Source of the DNA: Pseudomonas sp. MPC6
GTDB lineage: Bacteria > Pseudomonadota > Gammaproteobacteria > Pseudomonadales > Pseudomonadaceae
Assembly (NCBI RefSeq): GCF_006094435.1
Contig: NZ_CP034783.1
Span: 1,577,001 to 1,641,000, forward strand
Reading direction: 5' to 3'
DNA: 64,000 nt
The position numbers and the translations under genes were made by a program. How positions within the stretch are numbered: position 1 is the stretch's first letter; every line of letters starts with the position of its first letter. Shown here piece after piece: positions 29,393 to 37,350 of the stretch. The notes beneath the pieces are model-generated. The model saw nothing but the letters and a program-made list of their open reading frames with translations. It was not told where the DNA came from and made no database searches.

Positions 29393-30361
29393 ATGATCGT
29401 TGACCGTCAAGGCAGGCGTTTTCGCAATCTGCGGATCAGCCTGACTTCAGCCTGCAATTACGCGTGCACCTACTGCGTGCCTAACGGCAAGCGGCTGGTG
29501 GCTGCGCAGGATGAACTTTCGGCCGAGGCGATGGCCCGGGGCGTGGCCTATCTGATCGAAGCCGCTGGCATCGAGCGTTTGCGCATCACCGGCGGCGAGC
29601 CACTGGTCAGCCCCAAACTTGAAGCCTTCATGACAGCTGTCGGGCAGATGGGCCTTGAGGACATCAGCCTGACGACCAATGGTCAGTTGCTCGCGAAAAA
29701 ACTGCCGCTGCTGGTGGATGCCGGCATCCGGCGCATCAACGTTTCCCTCGATACCCTGGACGCCAGTGCGTTTCGCAGCATTGCCCGCGGCGGCGATCTG
29801 GCGACTGTGCTCGACGGCATGGACCAGGCTTCGGCTGCCGGCATCAAGATCAAGGTCAACATGGTGCCGCTGCGCGGGCAGAACCTCGATCAGGTGATGC
29901 CGCTGCTCGAGTACTGCCTGGAGCGCGGCTATGAGTTGCGTTTCATCGAGCTGATGCGCATGGGCCACCTGGCCAGCGACTCCAATGCCTTCCTGCAGCA
30001 GTTCGTCAGTCTTGCGCAGTTGCTGAGCCTGATCGGCGAGCGCTACGAGTATTTGCAAGCTAACGCACCTGTAGACGCCACGGCAGTGCGTTATGAAGTT
30101 CCGGGGCAGGGTTACTTCGGCGTGATCGCCAACGAAAGCGTGCCGTTCTGCCGGACCTGTTCGCGGTTGCGGCTGTCCTCCACTGGCTGGTTGCATGGCT
30201 GTTTGTCGTCGAGCAATCGCCACTATGTCGGTGACCTGTTGGACAAACCGCGCCATCAGGCATTGCCGGCGCTGCAGCGCTTGCTGGTGAAAGCCCTGGG
30301 CGACAAGCAGGAAGTGGCGTTCTCCGGTGGCGCGACAATCATGAAAATTATCGGCGGCTGA
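29393..30361 (+). CDS. MoaA-like radical SAM protein (GTP 3',8-cyclase type)
   Basis: A 322-residue radical SAM protein. The N-terminal cluster motif CNYACTYC (residues 21-28) is the CX3CX2C that binds the SAM 4Fe-4S cluster. RITGGEPL follows, and near the end CRTCSRLR ... GCL supplies the second-cluster cysteines seen in MoaA. The protein ends in GG, as MoaA does. MoaA starts molybdopterin synthesis from GTP. No moaC, moaD or moaE gene is adjacent, so this may be an extra copy or one of the scattered moa genes of Pseudomonas. Confidence 0.85.
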   Translation: MIVDRQGRRFRNLRISLTSACNYACTYCVPNGKRLVAAQDELSAEAMARGVAYLIEAAGIERLRITGGEPLVSPKLEAFMTAVGQMGLEDISLTTNGQLLAKKLPLLVDAGIRRINVSLDTLDASAFRSIARGGDLATVLDGMDQASAAGIKIKVNMVPLRGQNLDQVMPLLEYCLERGYELRFIELMRMGHLASDSNAFLQQFVSLAQLLSLIGERYEYLQANAPVDATAVRYEVPGQGYFGVIANESVPFCRTCSRLRLSSTGWLHGCLSSSNRHYVGDLLDKPRHQALPALQRLLVKALGDKQEVAFSGGATIMKIIGG

Positions 30362-30400
30362 CAGGCCTCCTTCGCGAGCAAGCCCGCTTAAACACAAGGA

Positions 30401-30505
30401 GTACGCAAAACCCTGTAGGAGCCGGCTTGCTGGCGAACCAGGCGATGCGGTGTGTCAGGCATGCCCCCTTCGCTGGCAAGCCGGCTCCTACAGGGTTTTG
30501 CGTAC
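30401..30505. repeat. REP pair with unusually long perfect arms
   Basis: An inverted pair whose 30-base arms (30401-30430 and 30476-30505) are exact reverse complements, including the GGAGCCGGCTTGC core and flanking GTACGCAAAACCC. A shorter half element (GCGAGCAAGCCCGC) lies at 30374-30387. The surrounding 263 bases contain no gene. Confidence 0.88.
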
Positions 30506-30624
30506 ACCTGAGCGAGGCTTGCCCGCTGAGGTATTCGAATAGGCAACCATGTACTTGAGCTGGCGCGGAAGCTGCATCCAACGCCCATTCGCCGGTTTTC
30601 CGTCACCGGCCTCTGGAGGGAAGG

Positions 30625-31230
30625 ATGCGTAGCCTGGTTTTGCTGCTGGCCATTTTGGCGCTTGGTGGCTGCATGAAGGTCAGCGACATGGCCGAAGGCA
30701 CTCGCTACCACATGAGCGACGCGGGTCTGCTCGACCATAGCGACAGCCGCCGAGCCAATAATCTGCGCATTCAGCCGGACTCCTTTGTCTACATCGCCCA
30801 AGGCGCCTTCGCTCCCCCGGGCAGTGCTTATCCACGGCCCAACGTGATCGCCGAAGTCGCCTTCGATGGCTTTATCGAATACTTCCCGATGGTGCGCCGG
30901 GCCCGCGTGCCGGAAGGTCTCGACCAGGCGATGGGCGAAGCCCGAGCCGCCGGTGCGCATTACCTGCTGTATACCCGCTTTGCCAAGTCCGATGACCGTA
31001 TCGGCAACTCGGACGAATGGCTCGATCAGGAAGCCGTGGATCGACTCGGTATCGACAGTGGCGTCATTCAGATCATGTTGATCGAGACCAGCACCCAGTA
31101 TTTGATTGATACTGCACGGATCAAGAGTCGTGGCGGTTTGCTGACGTTCCACGATACCAAGCCGGAAGACCTGATGGGCCCGCCGCTGGAGCAATATGCT
31201 CGTAGCTTGCTGGGGCTCAGCGACCACTAA
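30625..31230 (+). CDS. DUF4823-type lipoprotein
   Basis: A 201-residue exported protein. The N-terminus MRSLVLLLAILALGGCMK is a lipoprotein signal with C16 as the lipid-modified cysteine (LGGC box). The rest resembles DUF4823 proteins of Pseudomonas, whose function is unknown. The residue after the cysteine is methionine, which points to the outer membrane under the usual sorting rule. AGGGAAGG precedes the ATG. It is 18 bases ahead of the DUF1285 gene. Confidence 0.85.
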   Translation: MRSLVLLLAILALGGCMKVSDMAEGTRYHMSDAGLLDHSDSRRANNLRIQPDSFVYIAQGAFAPPGSAYPRPNVIAEVAFDGFIEYFPMVRRARVPEGLDQAMGEARAAGAHYLLYTRFAKSDDRIGNSDEWLDQEAVDRLGIDSGVIQIMLIETSTQYLIDTARIKSRGGLLTFHDTKPEDLMGPPLEQYARSLLGLSDH

Positions 31231-31248
31231 TTCAAGAAGGAGAACGCC

Positions 31249-31809
31249 ATGAGTGGCCCGCAAAAAGCCAACGACCTGTTGGGGCAAATCCCCAAAACCA
31301 AAGGCTTGCCACCGGTCCACCTGTGGAATCCCGACTTCTGCGGCGACATCGACATGCGCATCGCCCGCGACGGCACCTGGTACTACCTGGGCACGCCGAT
31401 CGGGCGCAAGCCGATGGTCAAGCTGTTCTCCACCATCATGCGTCGCGACGGCGATGACTACTTCCTCATCACCCCGGTCGAGAAAGTCGGCATCAAGGTC
31501 GACGATGCGCCTTTCGTGGCGATTGCCGTGGAGGTGGAAGGCGAGGGCGAGGCGCAGGTCTTGCGCTTTACCACCAATGTCGAGGAGACCGCCGAGGCCG
31601 GTGCCGAACACCCGATGCGGGTAGTGATCGACCCGGTGACGCAAGAGCCGGCGCCGTACGTGCATGTGCGCACCAACCTTGAAGCGCTGATCCACCGCAA
31701 TGTGTTCTATCAGCTGGTGGAACTGGCCGTGACCCGAGAGATCGACGGGCAGCGCTGGCTAGGCGTCTGGAGTGGTGGCGAGTTCTTCCCCATCGGCCTC
31801 GAGCCGTAA
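31249..31809 (+). CDS. DUF1285 domain protein
   Basis: A 186-residue soluble protein of the DUF1285 family. It has no signal peptide or membrane segment. Characteristic stretches are [18 protein letters not shown] near residue 22, GRKPMVKLF near 52 and [10 protein letters not shown] near 150. A structure-based view in the family suggests a ligand-binding beta fold, but no activity is known. AGAAGGAGA stands before the ATG, and it follows the lipoprotein gene closely. Confidence 0.85.
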   Translation: MSGPQKANDLLGQIPKTKGLPPVHLWNPDFCGDIDMRIARDGTWYYLGTPIGRKPMVKLFSTIMRRDGDDYFLITPVEKVGIKVDDAPFVAIAVEVEGEGEAQVLRFTTNVEETAEAGAEHPMRVVIDPVTQEPAPYVHVRTNLEALIHRNVFYQLVELAVTREIDGQRWLGVWSGGEFFPIGLEP

Positions 31810-31816
31810 CACTATC

Positions 31817-31922
31817 CCTGTGGGAGCGAGCAAGCCCGCTCCCACAGGTTATATGTCGGCCGCATGATCCGGGCACGACACTTGACCTGTAGGAGCTGGC
31901 TTGTCGGATCGCCGCACCGCAG
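31817..31922. repeat. REP-type repeats before the gntR gene
   Basis: A self-complementary CTGTGGGAGCGAGCAAGCC ... GGCTTGC-type element at 31817-31848 and a half element of GTAGGAGCTGGCTT joined to GTCGGATCGCCGCACCGCAG at 31889-31922. The last 20 bases occur exactly also at 10346-10365 (reverse) and 55435-55454. Confidence 0.75.
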
Positions 31923-32030
31923 CGGAGGCTGCGTCACTGACGCAACCCATTATCACTGAGCGACGCCTACACCCTCCCGTCACCTGCCTGAAATATTCCT
32001 TGCCCGCCCCAGCCCGTTTCGGTTATCACG

Positions 32031-32054
32031 TTGTACATGATTAGACAGGTACGA
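32031..32054. promoter_or_regulatory. Imperfect palindrome over the gntR start codon
   Basis: TTGTACATG (32031-32039) and CAGGTACGA (32046-32054) are inverted with 7 of 9 matches and a 6-base spacer. The palindrome covers the probable start of the GntR gene and could be an autoregulatory site. The match is weak. Confidence 0.3.
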
Positions 32055-32750
32055 TTTGACAAGAAACAACGGGTGGTCGACGAACTCATCCGGCGCATCG
32101 AAAGCGGCCTCCTGGAGGACGGCTTTCTATTGCCGGGCGAGCATCAGTTGGCTCAGGAATTCAAGGTCAGCCGGGGCACGCTGCGCGAGGCCCTGGCCGA
32201 ATTGAAACGGCGCCATTACATCGCGACGCAAAGCGGGGTCGGCTCCATCGTCACCTTCGACGGTGTGGTACTCGATCAACGCAACGGCTGGGCCCAGGCC
32301 CTGGCCGACAGCGGGGCGCTGATCAATACCGAAGTGCTGCGGCTGGAGGCGGTGACCCGTCCTGACCTGCTGCCGCGCTTCGGCACCGACCAATTCATCA
32401 CCCTCGACCGACGCCGGCGTTCCACCGACGGCAAGCTGGTCTCCCTCGAACGCTCACTGATGCCCGCCACCGGAGGCCTGGAAAGCCTGCCGCGGGTCGG
32501 CCTGATCGATAACTCCCTGACCATCACCCTGGCCGCCTACGGCTACATCGGTGAGCGCGGCGATCAATGGATCGGCGCCGAACCCCTGAATGCCGAAGAC
32601 GCCGAACTGCTGGGCCGCCCCCCAGGCACGGTATTCCTCAAAGCCTTGCGCACCACCTACGACCGGAAAAACCGCTTCATGGAGCAGGTCGAAAGCCTGC
32701 TCGACCCGGTGCATTTTCGCCTGCACCTGCAATTTGGCCGTTCACAATGA
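32037..32750 (+). CDS. GntR-family regulator, HutC/UTRA subfamily (YegW-like)
   Basis: A regulator of 237 residues. A winged helix occupies about residues 8-72 (LLPGEHQLAQEFKVSRGTLREAL), followed by a UTRA effector domain of the HutC subfamily. The ATG at 32037 is preferred over a TTG two codons upstream. It overlaps the ADP-ribosylglycohydrolase gene by 4 bases and is the regulator of the four-gene cluster to 36368; E. coli yegW has the same place in yegTUVW. The ligand is probably the substrate of the cluster or a product of it. Confidence 0.85.
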   Translation: MIRQVRFDKKQRVVDELIRRIESGLLEDGFLLPGEHQLAQEFKVSRGTLREALAELKRRHYIATQSGVGSIVTFDGVVLDQRNGWAQALADSGALINTEVLRLEAVTRPDLLPRFGTDQFITLDRRRRSTDGKLVSLERSLMPATGGLESLPRVGLIDNSLTITLAAYGYIGERGDQWIGAEPLNAEDAELLGRPPGTVFLKALRTTYDRKNRFMEQVESLLDPVHFRLHLQFGRSQ

Positions 32751-33745
32751 CCGCACTCAACCGTGCCCTGGGCGCATTTTATGGCCTGGCCCTGGGCGAT
32801 GCGCTGGGCATGCCGACGCAATCCCTGAGCCGCGCCGAGATCAAGGCGCGCTTCGGCGAAATCACCGATCTGCAGGACGCCGGCCCGGATCAGCCGATCG
32901 CCGCGAACATGCCCAAGGGCTCGATCACCGACGACACCGAACAGGCGATTCTGGTCGGCCAATTGCTGGTCGAGGGCGAGGGCTTGATCGACCCGTCAAG
33001 GCTTGCCCGGCGGCTGATCGAATGGGAAGCCGAGATGCAAGCCAAGGGCTCACAGGACTTGCTCGGCCCGTCGACCAAGCGGGCGATCGAGATGATCCTC
33101 GCCGGCCATTCACCGGAAGAAGCGGGGCGTTACGGCTCCACCAACGGCGCGGCCATGCGCATCACGCCAGTCGGGATCGCGGCGGATGTCGCCGCTCCTG
33201 AACCTTTCATCCAGGCCGTGGTGCAGGCCTGCCAGGTCACCCACAACACCACGCTGGGCATTTCCAGTGCGGCGGCGGTGGCGGCGGTGATCTCGGCCGG
33301 GATTAACGGCATGGACCTGGGCGAAGCCTTGAACCTTGGCCAGCAAATGGCATTGCAAGCGGAGGGGCATGGGCACTGGGTCGCGGGCGGACGCATCGCT
33401 TCGCGCATCAGTTGGGCACGGACCCTCAGTGTCGACAGCGATCGGGCGATGCTCGCCGATTTGCTGTATGACGTGATCGGCACCTCGGTGGCGTCTCAGG
33501 AATCGGTGGTGGTGTCGTTTGCCCTGGCCCAGCAAGTGGCCATTGGCGAAATGAACGCCTTCGAAGCGCTGTGCATGGCGGCGAGCCTGGGGGGTGACAC
33601 CGATACCATCGCGGCGATTCTCGGGGCGATGCTCGGGGCCTGCCTGGGGCTGGAGAGCTGGCCGGCGGCGATGATCGAGCAGGTCAAGGCTGTTAATCAT
33701 CTGGAGCTGGAGCCTTTGGTAAAAGGACTTTTAGCTTTGCGTTGA
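32747..33745 (+). CDS. ADP-ribosylglycohydrolase-family protein (YegU-like)
   Basis: A 332-residue member of the ADP-ribosylglycohydrolase/DraG family, whose enzymes split N-glycosidic bonds of ribosyl groups using two Mg ions. GLALGDALGMPTQ opens the protein, SITDDTEQAIL near residue 60 holds the first metal aspartates, and SLGGDTDTIAAILGAMLGA near 285 the second set. The ATG at 32747 overlaps gntR by 4 bases; a longer open frame lies inside gntR. With a nucleobase/nucleoside-type permease and a sugar kinase next to it, the substrate may be a ribosyl compound taken up from outside. Confidence 0.88.
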   Translation: MTALNRALGAFYGLALGDALGMPTQSLSRAEIKARFGEITDLQDAGPDQPIAANMPKGSITDDTEQAILVGQLLVEGEGLIDPSRLARRLIEWEAEMQAKGSQDLLGPSTKRAIEMILAGHSPEEAGRYGSTNGAAMRITPVGIAADVAAPEPFIQAVVQACQVTHNTTLGISSAAAVAAVISAGINGMDLGEALNLGQQMALQAEGHGHWVAGGRIASRISWARTLSVDSDRAMLADLLYDVIGTSVASQESVVVSFALAQQVAIGEMNAFEALCMAASLGGDTDTIAAILGAMLGACLGLESWPAAMIEQVKAVNHLELEPLVKGLLALR

Positions 33746-33757
33746 CCGGACTGGCCT

Positions 33758-33850
33758 CTTCGCGAGCAAGCCCGCTCCCACATGGGTTATGCAGCGCACA
33801 TAATCTTGTGCATGGCACAGATCTAATGTGGGAGCTCGCTTGCCCGCGAT
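33758..33850. repeat. REP pair before the NCS1 permease gene
   Basis: CGCGAGCAAGCCCGCTCCCACATG (33761-33784 region) and its inverted relative TGTGGGAGCTCGCTTGCCCGCGA (about 33827-33849). The pair lies between the glycohydrolase and permease genes and may separate two transcripts of the cluster. Confidence 0.8.
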
Positions 33851-33979
33851 GGGCGCGCCGCGCACTCAAACTTTTCACCCGCAATGGAACGCACGAATAC
33901 GGCCAGGACCGCCGGGATTTTGTTTTCGTCTTCCGAAATTGCCCACAACCACAACAAAGGCAACTGGAGTATTGTTTTC

Positions 33980-35446
33980 ATGAGTTCATCGACCGCCGGG
34001 CCAAGCGCCGGGCAACTGGAAACCCGGGGCATCGAACCGGTACCGGAGGCGGAGTGCAACGGCCATCCGCTGCAACTGTTCTGGGTCTGGTTCGCCGCCA
34101 ACATTTCCATCCTCGGCCTGCCGCTGGGTGCGACCCTCGTGGCGTTTCGCGGCCTGGCGATCTGGCAGGCGATCATCGTCGCGATCCTCGGCGCCGCCGG
34201 TTCGTTTGCGGTGGTCGGCATCATCTCCATCGCCGGCCGGCGGGGCCGGGCTCCGAGCCTGACCCTGTCGCGAGCGATCTTCGGCGTACGCGGCAATATC
34301 GGCCCGACCCTGGTCTCGCTGATGTCGCGTCTGGGTTGGGAAACGGTCAACACCACCACGGCGGCATTTGTGTTGCTGTCGTTGTGCTCGATCCTGTTCG
34401 GCTCGCCAGTGGAAGCCAAAAGCGCACCGCTGCTGACCCTGGTGTTCATCGCGATTTTCGTGCTGCTGACGTTGTCGGTCTCCGGCCTCGGCCATGCCAC
34501 CTTGCTGGTGATCCAGAAGTGGGCGACCTATGTGTTCGGTGCGCTGAACATTCTGGTGGGCGGTTTCCTCTGCGCGACCATCGACTGGAGCGCCGTGTTC
34601 AACGCCGCGCCGGCACCGCTGAGCGCCATGATCATCGGTATCGGCACCATGGCCGCCGGCACCGGCATCGGTTGGGCGAACGCCGGTGCCGATATGTCGC
34701 GCTACCAGCACCGCAGCGTCAAGGCCGTGCGCCTGGTCGCGTCGGCGGCGTTCGGTGCGGGGATCCCGCTGGTACTGCTGATCACCCTCGGCGGGCTGCT
34801 GTCGGTGGGCAACAACGACCTGGCCTCGGCCACCGATCCGATCGTCGCGATCCGCGACATGCTGCCGACCTGGATGGCCGTGCCGTACCTGATGACCGCA
34901 TTCGGCGGGCTGCTGCTGTCGAACAACCTGTCGGTGTACTCCGCCGGCCTGACCACCTTGACCCTCGGCCTGAAGGTCAAGCGCGTCTACGCCGTGGTGG
35001 TCGATATCGTTGCGATCTTCGCCGGTTCGATCTACTTCATGCTGATTGCGGACAGCTTCTACGGTCCGTTCATAACCTTCATTTCGCTGCTGGCCGTGCC
35101 CATCACGGCGTGGGTCGCGATCTTCGTGGTCGACCTGATTCATCGTCACTACTACAGCCCCAAGGATCTGCTGGACGTCAGCCCGAGCAGCGCCTACTGG
35201 TATCGCGGCGGCGTCGAGTGGCGTGCGTTCGGTGCGTGGGCCGTAGCGATCGTGCTGGGTTTCAGCTTTACCACCCTCGGCACCACCGAACAGAACGTCT
35301 GGTTCCGCGGCTTCCTGTCCGACTCCTGGCTGGGCCATAACGGCTTGGGCTGGATCGTGACCTTCCTGGTGGCCGGCGGGATTTACTGTGTACTCGGCGG
35401 GGCCAGGGATCGCCGCGCCGCGTTGCTAGAGAATGCTCATGCCTAG
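33980..35446 (+). CDS. NCS1-family purine/cytosine permease
   Basis: A 488-residue inner-membrane transporter with about 12 hydrophobic segments, of the NCS1 (nucleobase:cation symporter-1) family, CodB-like. FWVWFAANISILGLPLGATL near residue 38 and SRAIFGVRGN near 96 are family signatures. Members bring in cytosine, purines, allantoin or related rings with protons or sodium. The ATG at 33980 has CTGGAG upstream. In E. coli the matching position is filled by YegT, an MFS nucleoside transporter, so the transporter type has been exchanged here. Confidence 0.88.
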   Translation: MSSSTAGPSAGQLETRGIEPVPEAECNGHPLQLFWVWFAANISILGLPLGATLVAFRGLAIWQAIIVAILGAAGSFAVVGIISIAGRRGRAPSLTLSRAIFGVRGNIGPTLVSLMSRLGWETVNTTTAAFVLLSLCSILFGSPVEAKSAPLLTLVFIAIFVLLTLSVSGLGHATLLVIQKWATYVFGALNILVGGFLCATIDWSAVFNAAPAPLSAMIIGIGTMAAGTGIGWANAGADMSRYQHRSVKAVRLVASAAFGAGIPLVLLITLGGLLSVGNNDLASATDPIVAIRDMLPTWMAVPYLMTAFGGLLLSNNLSVYSAGLTTLTLGLKVKRVYAVVVDIVAIFAGSIYFMLIADSFYGPFITFISLLAVPITAWVAIFVVDLIHRHYYSPKDLLDVSPSSAYWYRGGVEWRAFGAWAVAIVLGFSFTTLGTTEQNVWFRGFLSDSWLGHNGLGWIVTFLVAGGIYCVLGGARDRRAALLENAHA

Positions 35447-36368
35447 ATTGCTGCATACCGGCCAGGTCATCATCGACCTGGTCATGGCCGTGGATAAACT
35501 GCCGCAGCCGGGCGGTGACGTGCTGGCGCAATCCGCCCGTTTCGAAGCTGGCGGTGGCTTCAATGTAATGGCTGCCGCCCAGCGTAACGGTTTGCCGGTG
35601 ATTTACCTGGGGCGCCACGGCACCGGACGTTTCGGCGATCTGGCCCGTGAGGCGATGAACGCGCAAGGCATCCGCCTCGGCATCGCCGACTGCGCCGAGC
35701 GCGATACCGGGCTGTGCGTTGCGGTAACGGACGCGTCGGCCGAGCGCAGTTTCATTTCCTATATCGGCGCCGAGGGCGAGTTGACCGCCGAGGACCTGGC
35801 GAGTGTGCCGGCCGAGGCGGGCGACTATGTCTACGTCAGTGGCTACAGCCTGTTGCATCGCGGCAAGGCGCAGGCGCTGGTGGATTGGGTGCTGGCGTTG
35901 CCGGGCGGGATCAAGGTGGTGTTCGACCCGGGCCCGTTGGTGGAGTCGCCGGATGCGCCGTTGATGCAGGCCTTGCTGCCGCGCATTGATCTGTGGACCA
36001 GCAACAGTGTCGAGGCGCTGCGGTTTACCGGCGCGCCGGACATCGGCGAAGCCTTGAACCGGTTGGCTGATCATCTGCCGGCCGAGGTGCTGACAGTGGT
36101 GCGCGATGGGCCGCAAGGGTGCTGGATCAGCCGGCACGGCGAGCACCGGCATGTGCCGGGGTTCAAGGTCGAGGCGGTGGACAGCAATGGTGCCGGGGAT
36201 GCGCATGCCGGGGTATTCGTGGCCGGGTTGGCACAGGGGTTGGCGGCAGGTGAGGCGGCGCGGCGGGCGAATGCGGCGGCGGCATTGGCGGTGACCCGGT
36301 GGGGGCCGGCGACTTCGCCCGGGACTGCCGAGGTGGATGAGTTGATCAGCAACATCTCCGGCGCCTGA
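35439..36368 (+). CDS. PfkB-family sugar kinase (YegV-like)
   Basis: A ribokinase-family protein of 309 residues. GGGFNVMAAAQRNG near residue 35 is the substrate-side motif. The catalytic signature near the end is SNGAGDAHAGVFVAG, where most PfkB kinases have GDAFxG; E. coli YegV, as I remember it, also has His-Ala-Gly there. The start overlaps the end of the permease gene; 35433 is an alternative. The enzyme probably phosphorylates the sugar freed by the glycohydrolase, for example ribose or a ribosyl derivative. Confidence 0.86.
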   Translation: MPRLLHTGQVIIDLVMAVDKLPQPGGDVLAQSARFEAGGGFNVMAAAQRNGLPVIYLGRHGTGRFGDLAREAMNAQGIRLGIADCAERDTGLCVAVTDASAERSFISYIGAEGELTAEDLASVPAEAGDYVYVSGYSLLHRGKAQALVDWVLALPGGIKVVFDPGPLVESPDAPLMQALLPRIDLWTSNSVEALRFTGAPDIGEALNRLADHLPAEVLTVVRDGPQGCWISRHGEHRHVPGFKVEAVDSNGAGDAHAGVFVAGLAQGLAAGEAARRANAAAALAVTRWGPATSPGTAEVDELISNISGA

Positions 36369-36375
36369 TCCACCG

Positions 36376-36537
36376 CTTTCGCGAGCAAGCCCGCTCCCAA
36401 AGGATTTTGTGTCGACCACCCATATTTGGTGAGATTCAGATCCCCCTGTGGAAGCAAGCTCACACCAAGGATTGTGTTGATCATCAATATTTGGTCGAAC
36501 GCAGATCTACTGTGGGAGCGGGCTTGCTCGCGAAGGG
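36376..36537. repeat. REP elements and a diverged direct repeat after the kinase gene
   Basis: REP units GCGAGCAAGCCCGCTCCCAA (36381-36400) and TGTGGGAGCGGGCTTGCTCGCGA (36511-36533) face each other. Between them, about 55 bases occur twice in diverged form (36402-36460 and 36469-36526, both with ATATTTGGT and CAGATC). Confidence 0.75.
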
Positions 36538-36565
36538 GCCCTCAAAGTCAGCGCATCATTCAGCG

Positions 36566-36946
36566 TCAACCCGCCTTGCGCAACGCCTCGATCAACTCCT
36601 GCTTGCGCATGCTCGACCGCCCCGGAATTTTCTTCGCCGTGGCTTCCTTACGCAAACTGTCCACGGTCTGGGTATCGCGCGAAGCCTCGCTGTTGCGCGA
36701 ATGCCCCTCACGGCTGGCCACTGCGCGTCGGGATGACTCCTGGCGATCTTCGGACTTGGCGCTCGCCGGTGTCTTGCGTCCAGAGCCCCCTTTGCGCTCA
36801 CCGCCACCCGACTGCTTGTTGACCGTGGCCCAGGCGCGAGCTTCTGCTTCATCTTTGGCGACACCTTTTTTCTCGTAGCTGTCTTCGATGTGCTCGGCCT
36901 TGCGTTTCTGTTCGCCGGTGTACTTGTCTTTGCTTCCACGAGGCAT
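36566..36946 (-). CDS. Small basic protein with a Rho-N/SAP-like C-terminus
   Basis: A 126-residue hydrophilic protein. It begins MPRGSKDKYTGEQKRKAEHI, then EDSYEKKGVAKDEAEARAWA, a segment found in small proteins annotated 'plasmid stabilization protein'. A Ser/Arg/Gly-rich linker follows, and residues ~90-126 (TVDSLRKEATAKKIPG, then SMRKQELIEALRKAG) resemble the Rho-factor N-terminal/SAP helical domain that binds nucleic acid. I chose the ATG at 36946; a longer frame upstream crosses a repeat. Function unknown; nucleic-acid binding is inferred. Confidence 0.75.
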   Translation of the reverse strand: MPRGSKDKYTGEQKRKAEHIEDSYEKKGVAKDEAEARAWATVNKQSGGGERKGGSGRKTPASAKSEDRQESSRRAVASREGHSRNSEASRDTQTVDSLRKEATAKKIPGRSSMRKQELIEALRKAG

Positions 36947-36982
36947 GGGATTTCTCCTTGCTTCAGGATGTATATCCGCAGG

Positions 36983-37050
36983 TGCTGGCGGAGCCTGCGA
37001 TCTTCCAGCATTCAAGGCAGAAGATCGCAGCCTGCGGCAGCTCCTACACG
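36983..37050. repeat. Repeat hairpin between two minus-strand genes
   Basis: CTGCGATCTT (36995-37004) and AAGATCGCAG (37021-37030) form a perfect 10-base stem. The right part continues into GCCTGCGGCAGCTCCTACA, the same REP class as the pair at 38353-38456. Confidence 0.7.
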
Positions 37051-37051
37051 G

Positions 37052-37306
37052 TTAGATGTCCAGCTTGCGCGCTGCTTCAACCCCGGCAGCGCTGAGTTTG
37101 ATCGGCAAGTTGAGCGCGTGTTCACCGGCCTCGTTGCAGGTCACATGACCGTGTTGAATCAACCCGCGTTCCTGCAGCGTGGCAAGGGTGCTGGCCACGA
37201 CTTTCTCCCCCCGGTAATTGTCCAGGACCTCCTTGCCCAGCCCACTCGGGTGGGCGTGCAACAGGCGGGTCAGGACTTCTTTTTCAAGGTTTTGGTCGAC
37301 GTTCAT
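37052..37306 (-). CDS. Small protein of unknown function, possible winged-helix
   Basis: An 84-residue protein with no signal peptide. LHAHPSGLGKEVLDNY ... LATLQERGLIQHG looks like a small winged-helix fold, and NEAGEHALNLPIKLSAAGVEAARKLDI ends it. I do not recognise a family. It lies between two other minus-strand genes (45 bases to the next upstream one), with GAGGTAAG (reverse strand) before the ATG. Function unknown. Confidence 0.7.
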   Translation of the reverse strand: MNVDQNLEKEVLTRLLHAHPSGLGKEVLDNYRGEKVVASTLATLQERGLIQHGHVTCNEAGEHALNLPIKLSAAGVEAARKLDI

Positions 37307-37350
37307 GCTTACCTCTTTATGCAGGTGAATAAGTCGCTCGCGTGGGCGAA

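Noticed and set aside
33500..33900. Possible sigma54 promoter (TGGCAC at 33814) before the permease gene
   Set aside because: The -12 GC element at the right distance is missing.
33742..35340. A 532-codon open frame overlapping the NCS1 permease
   Set aside because: Out-of-frame reading of the permease gene; Arg/His-rich and without similarity.
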